Assembly (NCBI RefSeq): GCF_010727945.1
Contig: NZ_AP022569.1
Span: forward strand, 4,092,001 to 4,156,000
Reading direction: 5' to 3'
DNA from: Mycobacterium cookii
GTDB lineage: Bacteria; Actinomycetota; Actinomycetes; Mycobacteriales; Mycobacteriaceae
Length of the DNA: 64,000 nt
Shown: positions 52,229-61,225 of the stretch, one piece after another
How positions within the stretch are numbered: position 1 is the stretch's first letter
How the letters are laid out: each line of letters begins with the position of its first letter
Notes under the pieces: generated by a model
What the model saw: only the letters and a program-made list of their open reading frames with translations
Database searches by the model: none
What the model was told of the DNA's origin: nothing
Made by a program: the position numbers and the translations under genes

Positions 52229-52230
52229 GG

Positions 52231-53061
52231 ATGCTGATCGATGTGATCGCAGACGGCCTCGGATTCACCGAAGGCCCCGTCTGGCTGCCCGACAACAGGA
52301 TTGCGCTGACGTCGATCAGCCATGGCTGCGTGTACATCGTCGATCCCGACGAAGGCCCGCTGGAACGCATCGACACCGGCGGCGGACCCAACGGGCTGGC
52401 GTGCGACACCGACGGGACGCTGTATGTCGCGCAGAACGGCGGAGTCTGGGGCGCAAGCGGTCCCGCGGAGCCCGGGGTGCAGGTCATCACCGGAACGCAG
52501 GTCGACTATCTGGTCGAGGGGCTCGGCGCTCCCAACGACCTGACATTCGGGCCGGATGGTCGGCTATGGATCACCGACACCCGCTCGGAGTTCGACATCG
52601 GCACTCCCGGAGCCGGTCTACCCGGCCACGTGTATGCCACCGACGTGGCTTCCGGTGAAACTCAGCTGGTCATCGAGGACGGGCCGGTGTTCATCAACGG
52701 GTTGGGCTTCGACCGGGACGGGTCCAGACTGCTTGTCACCGCCACACTTTCGTCACAGCTGCTGTCTTACGACTACCGGCGGTCCGCTGAGCCGGAAATT
52801 CTGCACACGTTCGACGCCGGCTGGCCCGACGGGATGGCGGTCAGCTCGGAAGGCCATTACTGGGTCGCGCTGACCGCCGCAGACCGCATCGACGTGATCG
52901 ACACCTGGGGCAGGCTGGTCGTGGAGATCCCGCTCGCCGGTGGATCGCTGCCGACCAACGTGTGTATCGGCGGACGGCGACACGACGAGTTGTTCGTCAC
53001 CGCAGCGCATGCTGAGTCGTTGCTGCGCATCAGGTTTGACGGAGACGCTCCGCCGCTTTAG
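52231..53061 (+). CDS. SMP-30/gluconolactonase-like beta-propeller protein
   Basis: 276 residues from ATG 52231, chosen for GGAGGT six bases before it. The six-bladed propeller is suggested by repeated blades: GLGFTEGPVWLPDNRIALTS near 10 (Glu metal ligand in TEGP), GGGPNGLACDTDGTLYVAQN near 53, GLGAPNDLTFGPDGRLWITD near 95 (Asn ligand), FINGLGFDRDGSRLLVT near 152, and GWPDGMAVSSEGHYWVAL near 200 (Asp ligand). These enzymes hydrolyse lactones. With the crotonase gene this looks like a catabolic pair with an unknown substrate. Confidence 0.88.
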   Translation: MLIDVIADGLGFTEGPVWLPDNRIALTSISHGCVYIVDPDEGPLERIDTGGGPNGLACDTDGTLYVAQNGGVWGASGPAEPGVQVITGTQVDYLVEGLGAPNDLTFGPDGRLWITDTRSEFDIGTPGAGLPGHVYATDVASGETQLVIEDGPVFINGLGFDRDGSRLLVTATLSSQLLSYDYRRSAEPEILHTFDAGWPDGMAVSSEGHYWVALTAADRIDVIDTWGRLVVEIPLAGGSLPTNVCIGGRRHDELFVTAAHAESLLRIRFDGDAPPL

Positions 53062-53073
53062 GCCGACAGCAGC

Positions 53074-53817
53074 TCAGAACACCGTCAGCCGGCGGACCAC
53101 GTCCAGCGCCGACGGGTCGCCGTGCGTCTCGACACCCAGTGCATCCCAGCTGCCACGCTGAGTGATCCAACGCACGAATGCCGCTGAGTCGCTGGCGATG
53201 TGAGCGACCACTTCGCCGCCGCCGACGCGCAGAGTTCGCTCGTCGACACCGCCCAGACGTATCTCGACCGCGCCATCCATCCTGTCGAGAAGCGTGCTGT
53301 TCTGCTGGGGGAGGGCGGCCTCGATCCAGTCCAGCGTGGGCGGTAGTTGTGACTCGTCAGGCGGCAGGGGGCCTGCGGGAAGCGGTCCGCCGGGTGCGAA
53401 GAGGTCGTATCTGATGTGGACGAAATGCTCGAATGCGTAGGCGGTCGGCAGAATTGAGGCCGGATAGGTCCCGACGTCGCCGAGTGGGACGTCGAACTCT
53501 TGATCCTGCACGGCGGCGAGCATGTCCAAACCCCGAGAGCTGACCGACTCGTAGTCGGCGATCACTTCGGCAGGGGTCATGGAGCGACGCGACTCGACAT
53601 AGACGTCAGCCGCACGCTCGGCGGGTAGGCCCGCGGAATCGGGCAGGTTCGACATGTCCACGGCCAGCCAGAAGCTGCACGCCATGTGCGACACGACATC
53701 CTGCACCGTCCAGCCCGGACATCCGCTGTCCGTCGCCCAGTCGGCGTCGTCAAGGGTTCGGCAGAGTGCAAGCAGCGCGTGGCGGTCGGCTTCAATAGCT
53801 TTCAGTGCGGTACTCAT
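53074..53817 (-). CDS. Mycothiol-dependent maleylpyruvate isomerase-like protein (TIGR03083)
   Basis: 247 residues from ATG 53817, with CAGGAGTC upstream; the open frame beyond crosses the operator. The N-terminal DinB-like four-helix part has the family signature LDDADWATDSGCPGWTVQDV, VSHMACSFW near 24-52, with a metal-binding His. The C-terminal part (EIRLGGVDERTLRVGGGEVV) resembles the MDMPI C-terminal/SCP2-like domain. The family uses mycothiol as thiol cofactor. It is divergent from a TetR gene with a 35-base operator between them, so TetR probably represses it. Confidence 0.85.
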   Translation of the reverse strand: MSTALKAIEADRHALLALCRTLDDADWATDSGCPGWTVQDVVSHMACSFWLAVDMSNLPDSAGLPAERAADVYVESRRSMTPAEVIADYESVSSRGLDMLAAVQDQEFDVPLGDVGTYPASILPTAYAFEHFVHIRYDLFAPGGPLPAGPLPPDESQLPPTLDWIEAALPQQNSTLLDRMDGAVEIRLGGVDERTLRVGGGEVVAHIASDSAAFVRWITQRGSWDALGVETHGDPSALDVVRRLTVF

Positions 53818-53854
53818 CTCACTGTGACTCCTGTGAAGTACGATCGGACAACCT

Positions 53855-53889
53855 ACATACGGTATGTACGTAACATACATACCGTATGT
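53855..53889. promoter_or_regulatory. TetR operator: 14-base inverted repeat
   Basis: ACATACGGTATGTA (53855-53868) and TACATACCGTATGT (53876-53889) are exact reverse complements with a 7-base centre (CGTAACA). Each half is itself nearly palindromic (CATACGGTATG), so two TetR dimers could bind side by side. The element fills most of the gap between the two divergent genes. Confidence 0.9.
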
Positions 53890-53906
53890 ATGAAAGGCAA
53901 TGGCTG

Positions 53907-54506
53907 ATGGATGCAACCCGTCGCACGCAGGCAGAGCGTGCCGCGGAAACCCGCGAGGCGCTGATCGCCGCGGCCCGTCCGCTGTTCGCCGCGCAGGGTT
54001 TCGCCCAGGCGGCGCTGGAGACGATCGTGCGCGCGGCCGGCGTGACCCGGGGCGCGCTGTATCACCACTTCGCCGACAAAACCGAGCTGTTCGCGGCGGT
54101 CTTCGAGCAGGTGGAGGCTGAAGTGGCCGCCCGAATGGGCGAGGCGATCGCCGCGTCCAAGCAGACCGATCCGATCGAAGTCATGCAATTGGGCGCCGAC
54201 TATTGGCTCGATGCCTGTTCGGATCCGGAGGTCCAGCGCATCGTCCTCGTCGACGCCCCGGCCGTGCTCGGCTGGACGCGATGGACCGAGATCGGAAACC
54301 GGTACAACATCGGCCTGGTGCGTGCGCTGCTCGAGAACGCCGTCGAAACCGGCCGTATACCGCCGCAACCGATCGAGGCGACGGCTCTGACGATGCTCGG
54401 TGCAATGCGCGAAGTGACCCTCTACGTCGCCCGCGCAGAAGACCACGACCAGGCGCGTCAGGATGCCGGCGCCGTGATGAACCGGCTGATTCAGGCGCTG
54501 GCCTAA
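53907..54506 (+). CDS. TetR-family transcription regulator
   Basis: 199 residues from ATG 53907 (AAAGG 12 bases upstream); an ATG at 53886 lies inside the operator and is less likely. The N-terminal helix-turn-helix is standard: AAETREALIAAARPLFAAQG, FAQAALETIVRAAGVTRGAL, YHHFADKTELFAAVFEQVE. The ligand-binding part belongs to the TetR_C class with DAPAVLGWTRWTEIGNRYNI. It probably represses itself and the divergent mycothiol-dependent gene. Its stop overlaps the convergent AAA gene by four bases. Confidence 0.92.
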   Translation: MDATRRTQAERAAETREALIAAARPLFAAQGFAQAALETIVRAAGVTRGALYHHFADKTELFAAVFEQVEAEVAARMGEAIAASKQTDPIEVMQLGADYWLDACSDPEVQRIVLVDAPAVLGWTRWTEIGNRYNIGLVRALLENAVETGRIPPQPIEATALTMLGAMREVTLYVARAEDHDQARQDAGAVMNRLIQALA

Positions 54507-56647
54507 CGCTCCGCGGCGAACGCGCGTAGCGATGCCAGTTGCGCGGGATCCAGTGAGGGGCGGACGTTTTCGCGTGCGGCGGCAACGTCGGCAGCAGTGA
54601 TCTCCGCGGCGTCGACCGAGCGTCGCATCGCGGTCAGCGCAGCCTCGCGCAGCAGCGCCACGCAATCGGCGGCGCTGTACCCGTCGAGGTCGGCTGCCAA
54701 CGCCTGCAGGTCGACATCACGCAGCGGAATCGACTTACCCGCGGTGCGCAAGATGTCCAGACGGCCTTGCGCATCCGGCGGTTCGACGAAGACCAGCTTC
54801 TCCAGCCGGCCGGGGCGCAGCAGCCCCGGATCGATGAGGTCCGGTCGGTTGGTGGCCCCGACGACCACAACGTCATTCAGCGGCTCGATGCCGTCCAGCT
54901 CGGTGAGCAAGGCCGCCACCACCCGGTCGGTGACGCCGGAGTCGAAGCTCTGGCCACGCCGCGGCGTGAGCGCGTCGATCTCGTCGAGGAAGACCAGTGA
55001 CGGTGCGGAATCGCGTGCGCGGCTGAATAATTCGCGCACCGCCTTCTCCGATGAACCGACCCACTTGTCCATCAGCTCAGACCCTTTGACGGCGTGCACG
55101 GACAGTTTTCCGGTGCTGGCCAGAGCGCGCACCACGAAGGTCTTGCCGCAGCCGGGCGGGCCGTAGAGCAGGACGCCGCGAGGCGGTTGCACGCCGAGCC
55201 GGGTGAACGTGTCGGGGTGTTGCAGCGGCCACAGCACTGCTTCGGTCAGCGCCTGCTTGGTCTCGGCCATGTCGCCGACGTCGTCGAGGGTGATCGAGCC
55301 GACCGACACCTCGGTGGAGCCAGAGCGCGACAGCGGCCTGATCACGGTCAGCGCGCCGAGCAGGTCGTCTTGGGTGAGTTTGGGCGCGTTGCCGTCAGAG
55401 CTGGCCCGCGCCGCCGCGCGCAGCGCCGCCTCGCGGACCAGCGCGGCCAGGTCGGCGACCACGAAACCCGGTGTCCTGTCTGCGATCTCACCGACATTGA
55501 GGTCCTCGGTGGGTGCGTGCTTCAGCAGACTCTGCAACAGGGCTGAGCGGGTCGCCGCGTCGGGCAGGCCGAGCACCAGTTCGCGGTCGCACAGGTCGGG
55601 TGCCCGCAGTCGCGGGTCGAGGTTGTCCGGCACGGCCGAGGTGACGATCAGCGCCACCCCCGCCGCGGCGACCGCCTTGCGTAGTTCGGCGAGGATCAGC
55701 GTCGCGACCGGTTCGGCCGCGGCCGGCAGCAGGGTGTCGATGTCGGCGACCAGCAGCACTCCGCCGCCGTCGGCGACAGCGGTCACCGCCGCGGCCACTC
55801 GCTGCAGGCGATCTTCGGCGGCGAGCGCGCCGACCGCGGGGCCGTCGATGTCGACCAGACGTCGGTCCGCGCAGACGGCACGCACCATCGCGACTTTGCC
55901 GACACCGGCCGGCCCCGATACGAGCACACCCAAATTGGTTGTGGCACCCAGAGTTTGAAGCAGGTGCGGCTCATCGAGCGCGAGCTTGAGCCATTCGGTG
56001 AGCTTGCCGGCCTGCGCGTTGACCCCGATGAGGTCGTTGACGGTGAACGCGGCCGCCTCAGGCCTGAGCGAGGTGGACATCGCAACGGCGGCTCCCCAGG
56101 TCACCAGGGAGTTCGGCTGCACGCTGACCGGTCCGGCGGGATCGACGCCGGTGACGGTCAACAGTTCCGACGTCCAGCTGATGCCTACGGCCGAGGCCAG
56201 CGCGCGGGTGGCCTCTGACGTGGACGTGCCCGGACCCAGGTCGCGCGGCAGCAGCGACACCGCGTCGCCGACCGTTAACACTTTGCCCAGCAAGGCTTGT
56301 CGCAGCGTGGTCGACGGCAGTGACTGCACGGTGATCGCGGACCCACTCAACGTCACCGATCGCGCGCCGTACACGGTGGCGGCCACGACGATGACGGCGG
56401 TGTCCTCGGTCAGACCGGCATTCGACAGTGTTACGTCGTCCAGCAGCACAATACCGACCGGGATCTGCGGGCCGGCCATTGCGGCGACCGCCGTCGTGGT
56501 CCGTGAGCCGCTGAGCGATACCGCGTCCCACTCCCGAATACCAAGGGCGGCAATGGCGCTGGGGTGCAATCGAATGACGCCGCGGCGGGAGTCGACGGCC
56601 GATGTGTTGAGCCGGGCGGTCAGCGTCAGCCGCGCGGGCGCAGTCAT
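54503..56647 (-). CDS. Two-domain AAA ATPase, CDC48/p97-like (Rv0435c-type)
   Basis: 714 residues from ATG 56647, which overlaps the pssA stop (ATGA); the open frame upstream is shadow of pssA. An N-terminal double-psi barrel-like domain (to about 185) is followed by two AAA modules. D1 (about 210-420) has Walker A SGPAGVGK but a degenerate Walker B (LLVADID). D2 (about 460-680) is canonical: YGPPGCGKT, LVFLDEID, VVGATNRPDLID and arginine finger RPGRLEKLVF. It is expected to be a hexameric unfoldase. Only D2 appears fully competent for hydrolysis. Confidence 0.92.
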   Translation of the reverse strand: MTAPARLTLTARLNTSAVDSRRGVIRLHPSAIAALGIREWDAVSLSGSRTTTAVAAMAGPQIPVGIVLLDDVTLSNAGLTEDTAVIVVAATVYGARSVTLSGSAITVQSLPSTTLRQALLGKVLTVGDAVSLLPRDLGPGTSTSEATRALASAVGISWTSELLTVTGVDPAGPVSVQPNSLVTWGAAVAMSTSLRPEAAAFTVNDLIGVNAQAGKLTEWLKLALDEPHLLQTLGATTNLGVLVSGPAGVGKVAMVRAVCADRRLVDIDGPAVGALAAEDRLQRVAAAVTAVADGGGVLLVADIDTLLPAAAEPVATLILAELRKAVAAAGVALIVTSAVPDNLDPRLRAPDLCDRELVLGLPDAATRSALLQSLLKHAPTEDLNVGEIADRTPGFVVADLAALVREAALRAAARASSDGNAPKLTQDDLLGALTVIRPLSRSGSTEVSVGSITLDDVGDMAETKQALTEAVLWPLQHPDTFTRLGVQPPRGVLLYGPPGCGKTFVVRALASTGKLSVHAVKGSELMDKWVGSSEKAVRELFSRARDSAPSLVFLDEIDALTPRRGQSFDSGVTDRVVAALLTELDGIEPLNDVVVVGATNRPDLIDPGLLRPGRLEKLVFVEPPDAQGRLDILRTAGKSIPLRDVDLQALAADLDGYSAADCVALLREAALTAMRRSVDAAEITAADVAAARENVRPSLDPAQLASLRAFAAER

Positions 56648-57510
56648 GGCCTGCCGGCCGGCCTGCGCAATCCCAGCCGCGCCATCGACCGGCGATTGGG
56701 CTGCGCTCGCCGGATGGCGCGACGGGTGGCGCGTCGTTGCTTGGGCTTCTCGCCCCACGCCTCGGGATGTGCCGCGAGCCAGTGGTGGCCACGGACCGAG
56801 AACGGTATGTAGCAGAGGTAGGCCACGATGACGACCATGACCAGGACGTAGGGGAACAGAAACGCTGCGGCGGCGACGATGGCCAACGATGCCAGCAGCA
56901 GAGCCGCCAGATTGGGTGGCACCGAAACGGCGTGCATCTTGCGCATCGGGATGCGGCTCACCACCAGCATCGAGCACGCCGCGACCCAGGCGCAGACGAC
57001 CCACGGCGACGTCCACCAGCCCACGCCGAACTGCAGCTTGGCGGCAATCGGCCCCAGCGCCAGGATCGCCCCTGCCGGTGCGGGTATCCCGACGAAGAAC
57101 TCCCGTGCGTAAGAAGGCTGGGTGGCGTCGTCGAGCAATGCATTGAACCTCGCCAGCCGCAACACAATTGACACCGCATACAGCAGCACCACGACCCAGC
57201 CCGCCGGCGACGAGGACAACATCGACACGTAGATCACCACCGCGGGGGCCACACCGAAGTTGACCGCGTCGGCCAGCGAATCGATCTCCGCACCCATCCG
57301 CGACTCGGCGTCCAGGGCCCGGGCCACCCGTCCGTCCAGACCGTCCAGGATCGCGGCCGCGGCGATCAACGCCAGCGCCACATGCGGCTGGCCCTGCAGG
57401 GCGAACCGGATCGACGTCAGGCCGGCGCAGATGGCCAGCACGCTCATCGAGCTGGGCAGGATGCGCAGTGGGACCACGCGTTTGCCGCGAGCCTTCGACG
57501 ATGTGATCAC
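56644..57510 (-). CDS. pssA: CDP-diacylglycerol-serine O-phosphatidyltransferase PssA
   Basis: 288 residues. Makes phosphatidylserine from CDP-diacylglycerol and serine in the membrane. The CDP-alcohol phosphotransferase signature [26 protein letters not shown] (D-G-x2-A-R-x8-G-x3-D-x3-D) is intact near residues 57-83. Several membrane helices follow ([22 protein letters not shown] and others). The C-terminus is basic ([16 protein letters not shown]). In an operon psd-pssA-AAA ATPase with 4-base overlaps. Confidence 0.95.
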   Translation of the reverse strand: MITSSKARGKRVVPLRILPSSMSVLAICAGLTSIRFALQGQPHVALALIAAAAILDGLDGRVARALDAESRMGAEIDSLADAVNFGVAPAVVIYVSMLSSSPAGWVVVLLYAVSIVLRLARFNALLDDATQPSYAREFFVGIPAPAGAILALGPIAAKLQFGVGWWTSPWVVCAWVAACSMLVVSRIPMRKMHAVSVPPNLAALLLASLAIVAAAAFLFPYVLVMVVIVAYLCYIPFSVRGHHWLAAHPEAWGEKPKQRRATRRAIRRAQPNRRSMARLGLRRPAGRP

Positions 57511-58220
57511 GGCAGTTCGGCCAGCACCGTCTCGCCGCCGACCGCGCGCTGACCGATGCGGACCGACACCTCGGTACCGGCCGGCAGGTAGGTGTCCAGT
57601 CGGGACCCGAACCGGATCAGGCCGTAGGTGTCGCCGATGGACAACTTGTCCCCGGTGTGCACGTCGCAGACGATCCGTCGCGCCACCAAGCCGGCGATCT
57701 GCACGGCGACGATGTCCACGCCGTCCGCGGTGCGGATTCGGATGCTGTTGCGTTCGTTATCCACGCTGGCCTCAGGTAGGTCGGCGGACAGGAATTGGCC
57801 CCGCCGGTGCTTCACCGCGATCACCTCACCGCTCACCGGGGCGCGTTGCACATGGGCGTCGAACACCGACAGGAAAATGCTGACCCGCGTGAGTTCGGCG
57901 TCGCCCATCTCGAGTTCGGCGGGTGGGGCGGCGGTCTCGATCAGGCAGACCCGTCCGTCGGCCGGGGCGACGACGACGCCCGGCCGAGTCGGCGGCACCC
58001 GGGAGGGATGCCGGAAGAAGCCGGCGCAGGCACCCGCGGTCAGCAGGCCGGCCCGGCGCAGCCAGCGGTGACGGCGGCCGACCAAGGCCAGGCCCAGGCC
58101 CGCCGAGACGAACGGCAGGCCGGCCGGATGCACCGGCGGAACGGTCGAACGCAGCAACGACACGAAGTGCTGCGGGCTGAAGGTCGGGCCTTCTGCGTTG
58201 GAGCGGGGACGTCGTGCCAC
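57507..58220 (-). CDS. psd: Phosphatidylserine decarboxylase proenzyme Psd
   Basis: 237 residues. Converts phosphatidylserine to phosphatidylethanolamine. The pyruvoyl group forms by self-cleavage at Gly-Ser in the C-terminal [11 protein letters not shown] (Ser near 208). Other marks: [10 protein letters not shown] near 70, [10 protein letters not shown] near 85, ISIFLS-like [20 protein letters not shown] near 115. A hydrophobic segment near 40-65 may bind membrane. First gene of psd-pssA-AAA. In M. tuberculosis moeA2 lies upstream; here the dehydrogenase does. Confidence 0.95.
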   Translation of the reverse strand: MARRPRSNAEGPTFSPQHFVSLLRSTVPPVHPAGLPFVSAGLGLALVGRRHRWLRRAGLLTAGACAGFFRHPSRVPPTRPGVVVAPADGRVCLIETAAPPAELEMGDAELTRVSIFLSVFDAHVQRAPVSGEVIAVKHRRGQFLSADLPEASVDNERNSIRIRTADGVDIVAVQIAGLVARRIVCDVHTGDKLSIGDTYGLIRFGSRLDTYLPAGTEVSVRIGQRAVGGETVLAELP

Positions 58221-58249
58221 GCGGTCATCTTACGGAGCCGCGGCCTGCC

Positions 58250-59173
58250 TCAGACCGGATACGTGACCCCGGTCAGTTCTTCCGACACCGTCCACAGCCG
58301 GCGTTGCACATCCTCGTCATGGGATTGCGCGCTGGACGAGACCACCTTCGGGTGGCCACGTTGCTCGCCGAAGCCGTCGGGACCGTAGTACTGGCCGCCC
58401 TCGACGTCCGGATCGGTGGCCGCGCGCAACGTCGGCAGGGCGCCCATCGCGGCGTTCTGGAAGAACAGTGGGCTCGCCAGTGCGAACAGCGGCTTGAACA
58501 GCGTCGGAGCGTTACGCCCCAGCTCGGTGCTAGCCGCGCCGGGGTGTGCGGCCACCGCGATGGTGTTCTGCTGCTGGGTGGCCAACCGGCGTTGCAGTTC
58601 GTAGGTGAACAGCAGGTTGGCCAGCTTGGACTGCCCATAGGCGGCGAACCGGTCGTAATGGTGTTCGGACTGCAGATCATCGAAGTGGATCCCGGCACGG
58701 AACCGGTGACCATTGCTGCTGACGGTCACCACCCGCGAGCCGCGGACCGGCAGCAGGTTCTCCAGCAACAGCCCGGTCAGCGCGAAATGACCGAGATGGT
58801 TGGTGCCGAACTGCATCTCGAACCCGTCGGCGGTCAGCTGTCGGGGGGTCCACATCACGCCCGCGTTGTTGATCAGCAGGTCGATGCGCGGGTAGGACCT
58901 GCGCAGCGCCGCGGCGGCCGCGCGCACCGAGTCCAACGAGCTCAGGTCGAGTTCCTGCAACGTCACGTCGGCGTGTGGCTGGGCGGCAGCGATGCGCGCC
59001 AGCGCGTGATTGCCCTTCTCGGTGTCACGGACCGCCAGCACGACGTGCGCGCCGGTCTGGACCAGTGCCGCGGCGGTGTGATAGCCGAGACCGGTGTTCG
59101 CGCCGGTGACGACGGCGACGCGACCGCTTTGGTCCGGCACGTCCGCGATCGTCCACTTGCCGTTCGCACTCAT
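58250..59173 (-). CDS. Short-chain dehydrogenase/reductase (Rv0439c-type)
   Basis: 307 residues from ATG 59173; a GTG four codons upstream (59185) is possible. Classical SDR of the retinol-dehydrogenase-like type: VVTGANTGLGYHTAAALVQT near 21 (NADP-binding TGxxxGxG), LINNAGVMWTP near 96, GTNHLGHFALTGLLL near 118, VTVSSNGHR near 143 (Ser), and YGQSKLANLLFTYEL near 170 (catalytic YxxSK). The substrate is unknown. It is 29 bases upstream of psd and on the same strand. Confidence 0.9.
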   Translation of the reverse strand: MSANGKWTIADVPDQSGRVAVVTGANTGLGYHTAAALVQTGAHVVLAVRDTEKGNHALARIAAAQPHADVTLQELDLSSLDSVRAAAAALRRSYPRIDLLINNAGVMWTPRQLTADGFEMQFGTNHLGHFALTGLLLENLLPVRGSRVVTVSSNGHRFRAGIHFDDLQSEHHYDRFAAYGQSKLANLLFTYELQRRLATQQQNTIAVAAHPGAASTELGRNAPTLFKPLFALASPLFFQNAAMGALPTLRAATDPDVEGGQYYGPDGFGEQRGHPKVVSSSAQSHDEDVQRRLWTVSEELTGVTYPV

Positions 59174-59246
59174 CCCCGAAAACACTACTCACCGAGCATC
59201 GCTGCCGTCGTGTCGCTGCTCGTCGACCAGCGTGGGTGGCATCCTC

Positions 59247-59735
59247 ATGGGCGTGGACATGGTTGATCCCGCGCATCCGCCCAGCCGGCGAGCCCCGCTG
59301 CGGTGGGCCGTCGGCGGTGTGGTCCCGTGGCTGTTGCTGGCGGCGGGCGAAGCGGTGTGGATCGGCGTCGACAAGCGAATGCCGTGGCTGCACATCCTGA
59401 TCGGCATCGTCACCGTGTTCGGCGCGGTGGTCGCGGCGTCTATTGTGCCGCTGTGGCGGTATCGGGTGCACCGCTGGGAGCTCGGGCCGCAGGCGGTGTT
59501 CACCCGCACCGGCTGGCTGGTGCAGGAGAGACGCATCGCGCCGATCTCGCGGGTGCAGACCGTCGACACGTATCGCGGGCCGCTGGACCGGTTGTTCGGC
59601 TTGGCCAACGTCACCGTCACCACCGCGTCGTCGGCGGGGGCGGTGCGCATCAGCGCGCTCGACGTCGACGTCGCCGACCACCTCGTCGCGCAGTTGACCG
59701 ATATCGCGGCGATCGGTGCTGAGGACGCCACGTGA
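59247..59735 (+). CDS. PH-domain (bPH2/DUF304) membrane protein, YdbS-like
   Basis: 162 residues from ATG 59247 (ATG 59259 is an alternative). Two membrane helices (residues about 20-37 and 47-70: VVPWLLLAAGEAVWI, ILIGIVTVFGAVVAASIVPL) precede a bacterial PH-like domain with WLVQERRIAPISRVQTVDTY and LANVTVTTASSAGAVRISAL. It overlaps the next gene by four bases (GTGA). YdbS/YdbT pairs are known in Firmicutes and actinobacteria, where they relate to bacteriocin resistance or envelope stability. Confidence 0.85.
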   Translation: MGVDMVDPAHPPSRRAPLRWAVGGVVPWLLLAAGEAVWIGVDKRMPWLHILIGIVTVFGAVVAASIVPLWRYRVHRWELGPQAVFTRTGWLVQERRIAPISRVQTVDTYRGPLDRLFGLANVTVTTASSAGAVRISALDVDVADHLVAQLTDIAAIGAEDAT

Positions 59736-61225
59736 CCCAAACTGGTTGGCAGCGGCTGAGTCCCAGGATGCTGCTGGTCCACCCGGTGCACGAAGTGCTG
59801 CGCGAGCTGCCGTTGTTGATCGGCGGGATCGTCCTGGGCTCGACGACCGGCAACCAATCGTGGACGGCGGCGGTGCTGGCGTGGACCATTGGGGTTGGTG
59901 TCGCGCGCTGGTTCACCACGAGCTACCGGATCGACGCAGATCCCGAGTCGGGCCAGGTGCAGCTGCGCACCGGTCTGCTGCAGCGGAAGGTATTGTCTTT
60001 GCCGCGCAACCGGATTCGTTCGGTGCAGAGTGACGCGCGGCTACTGCACCGGATGCTGGGGCTGGCCATCCTGCGGGTCAGCACGGGTCAAGAAGCCAGG
60101 GGTGAGCACGGCTCTGCGGCGTTCGAGCTGAACGCCGTCCGGGTCGACGAGGTGCCGCGGCTGCGAGAGATCCTGCTGGCGGCGTCGACGCAGCCGGCTG
60201 ACGCCGCGGTACCCGCGCCGGAGGGGGGTGTGCTGGCCCGCTGGCAGCCGTCGTGGTTGCGCTACTCGCCGTTGAGCGTGTCCGGTTTGTTGACGATCGG
60301 CGGCGCGGCCGGTGTGGTGTATCAGAGTGGATTCATTGGGCCGCTTCAGCATTGGCGACCGGTCGAGTCGGCACTGACCGCTGCGCAGCGGCTCAGCGTG
60401 GCGGGCGCTATCGGGGTGGTCGTGGCGGTGGTGCTGGTCGCGTCGATAGTGCTCGCGGTGTTGAGGTCGCTGCTCACGTGGGGCAACTTGGTGCTGTCCC
60501 GCCAAGGAGACGTGCTGCATCTTCGGCACGGGTTGTTGCGGCTTCGTGAGCGCACCTACGACATGAGCAGGTTGCGCGGCGGCACATTGCGCCAGCCGTT
60601 GCTGGTGCGCGTATTCGGCGGCGCCCGACTGGATGCCGTGATGACCGGTGTGCACGGCGCCGGTGAAGCGTCGGTGCTGTTGCCGCCGTGCCCGGCGGCG
60701 ACCGCGGAAGCGGTGCTGACGGGGTTGGTCGGCGACCCCGACGTGGTGACCGGCCCGCTGCGCGGTCATGGCCGACGTGCCGCGACCCGACGGTGGACGC
60801 GCGCGCTCGGGCTTCCCCTGTTGCTCGGCGTCGCACTGGCGGCGGTGGTCGCGGTACGGGGTACATCCGTTGTGCCGCTGTGGGTTTGGCCGACGTTGAT
60901 CGCGGTCACCGCCTGGTGTGCGTTGCTGGCTGCCGACCGGGTCAGTGCGCTCGGGCACCGGGTCGACGGCCGCTGGCTGGTGATGCGCGCCGGCAGCGTG
61001 GAGCGCCGGCGCGATTGCATCGCCACCGCGGGCATCATCAGCTGGACTGTGCGCCAGTCGCCTTTTCAGCGACGTGCCGGGGTCGCGACGTTGGTCGCGG
61101 CCACCGCCGCGGGCATCAAGCGCTATCCGTTGATCGACGTTCCCGAGGACCGCGCGTGGGCGATCGCGGCGCAGGCGTCGCCGTGGGTGGCCGACAGTAT
61201 CTGGGCGATCGCCGCTAAGCCGTGA
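59732..61225 (+). CDS. Multi-PH-domain membrane protein, YdbT-like
   Basis: 497 residues from GTG 59732. Membrane helix pairs alternate with PH-like domains: helices near 25-60, first PH domain near 65-150 (RIDADPESGQVQLRTGLLQR, LSLPRNRIRSVQSDARLLHR), helices near 178-260, second PH near 265-350 (LRHGLLRLRERTYDMSRLRG), helices near 370-410, third PH near 415-490 (LVMRAGSVERRRDCIATAGI). Forms a pair with the preceding YdbS-like gene. The end overlaps the convergent helicase gene by 11 bases. Confidence 0.88.
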   Translation: MTQTGWQRLSPRMLLVHPVHEVLRELPLLIGGIVLGSTTGNQSWTAAVLAWTIGVGVARWFTTSYRIDADPESGQVQLRTGLLQRKVLSLPRNRIRSVQSDARLLHRMLGLAILRVSTGQEARGEHGSAAFELNAVRVDEVPRLREILLAASTQPADAAVPAPEGGVLARWQPSWLRYSPLSVSGLLTIGGAAGVVYQSGFIGPLQHWRPVESALTAAQRLSVAGAIGVVVAVVLVASIVLAVLRSLLTWGNLVLSRQGDVLHLRHGLLRLRERTYDMSRLRGGTLRQPLLVRVFGGARLDAVMTGVHGAGEASVLLPPCPAATAEAVLTGLVGDPDVVTGPLRGHGRRAATRRWTRALGLPLLLGVALAAVVAVRGTSVVPLWVWPTLIAVTAWCALLAADRVSALGHRVDGRWLVMRAGSVERRRDCIATAGIISWTVRQSPFQRRAGVATLVAATAAGIKRYPLIDVPEDRAWAIAAQASPWVADSIWAIAAKP

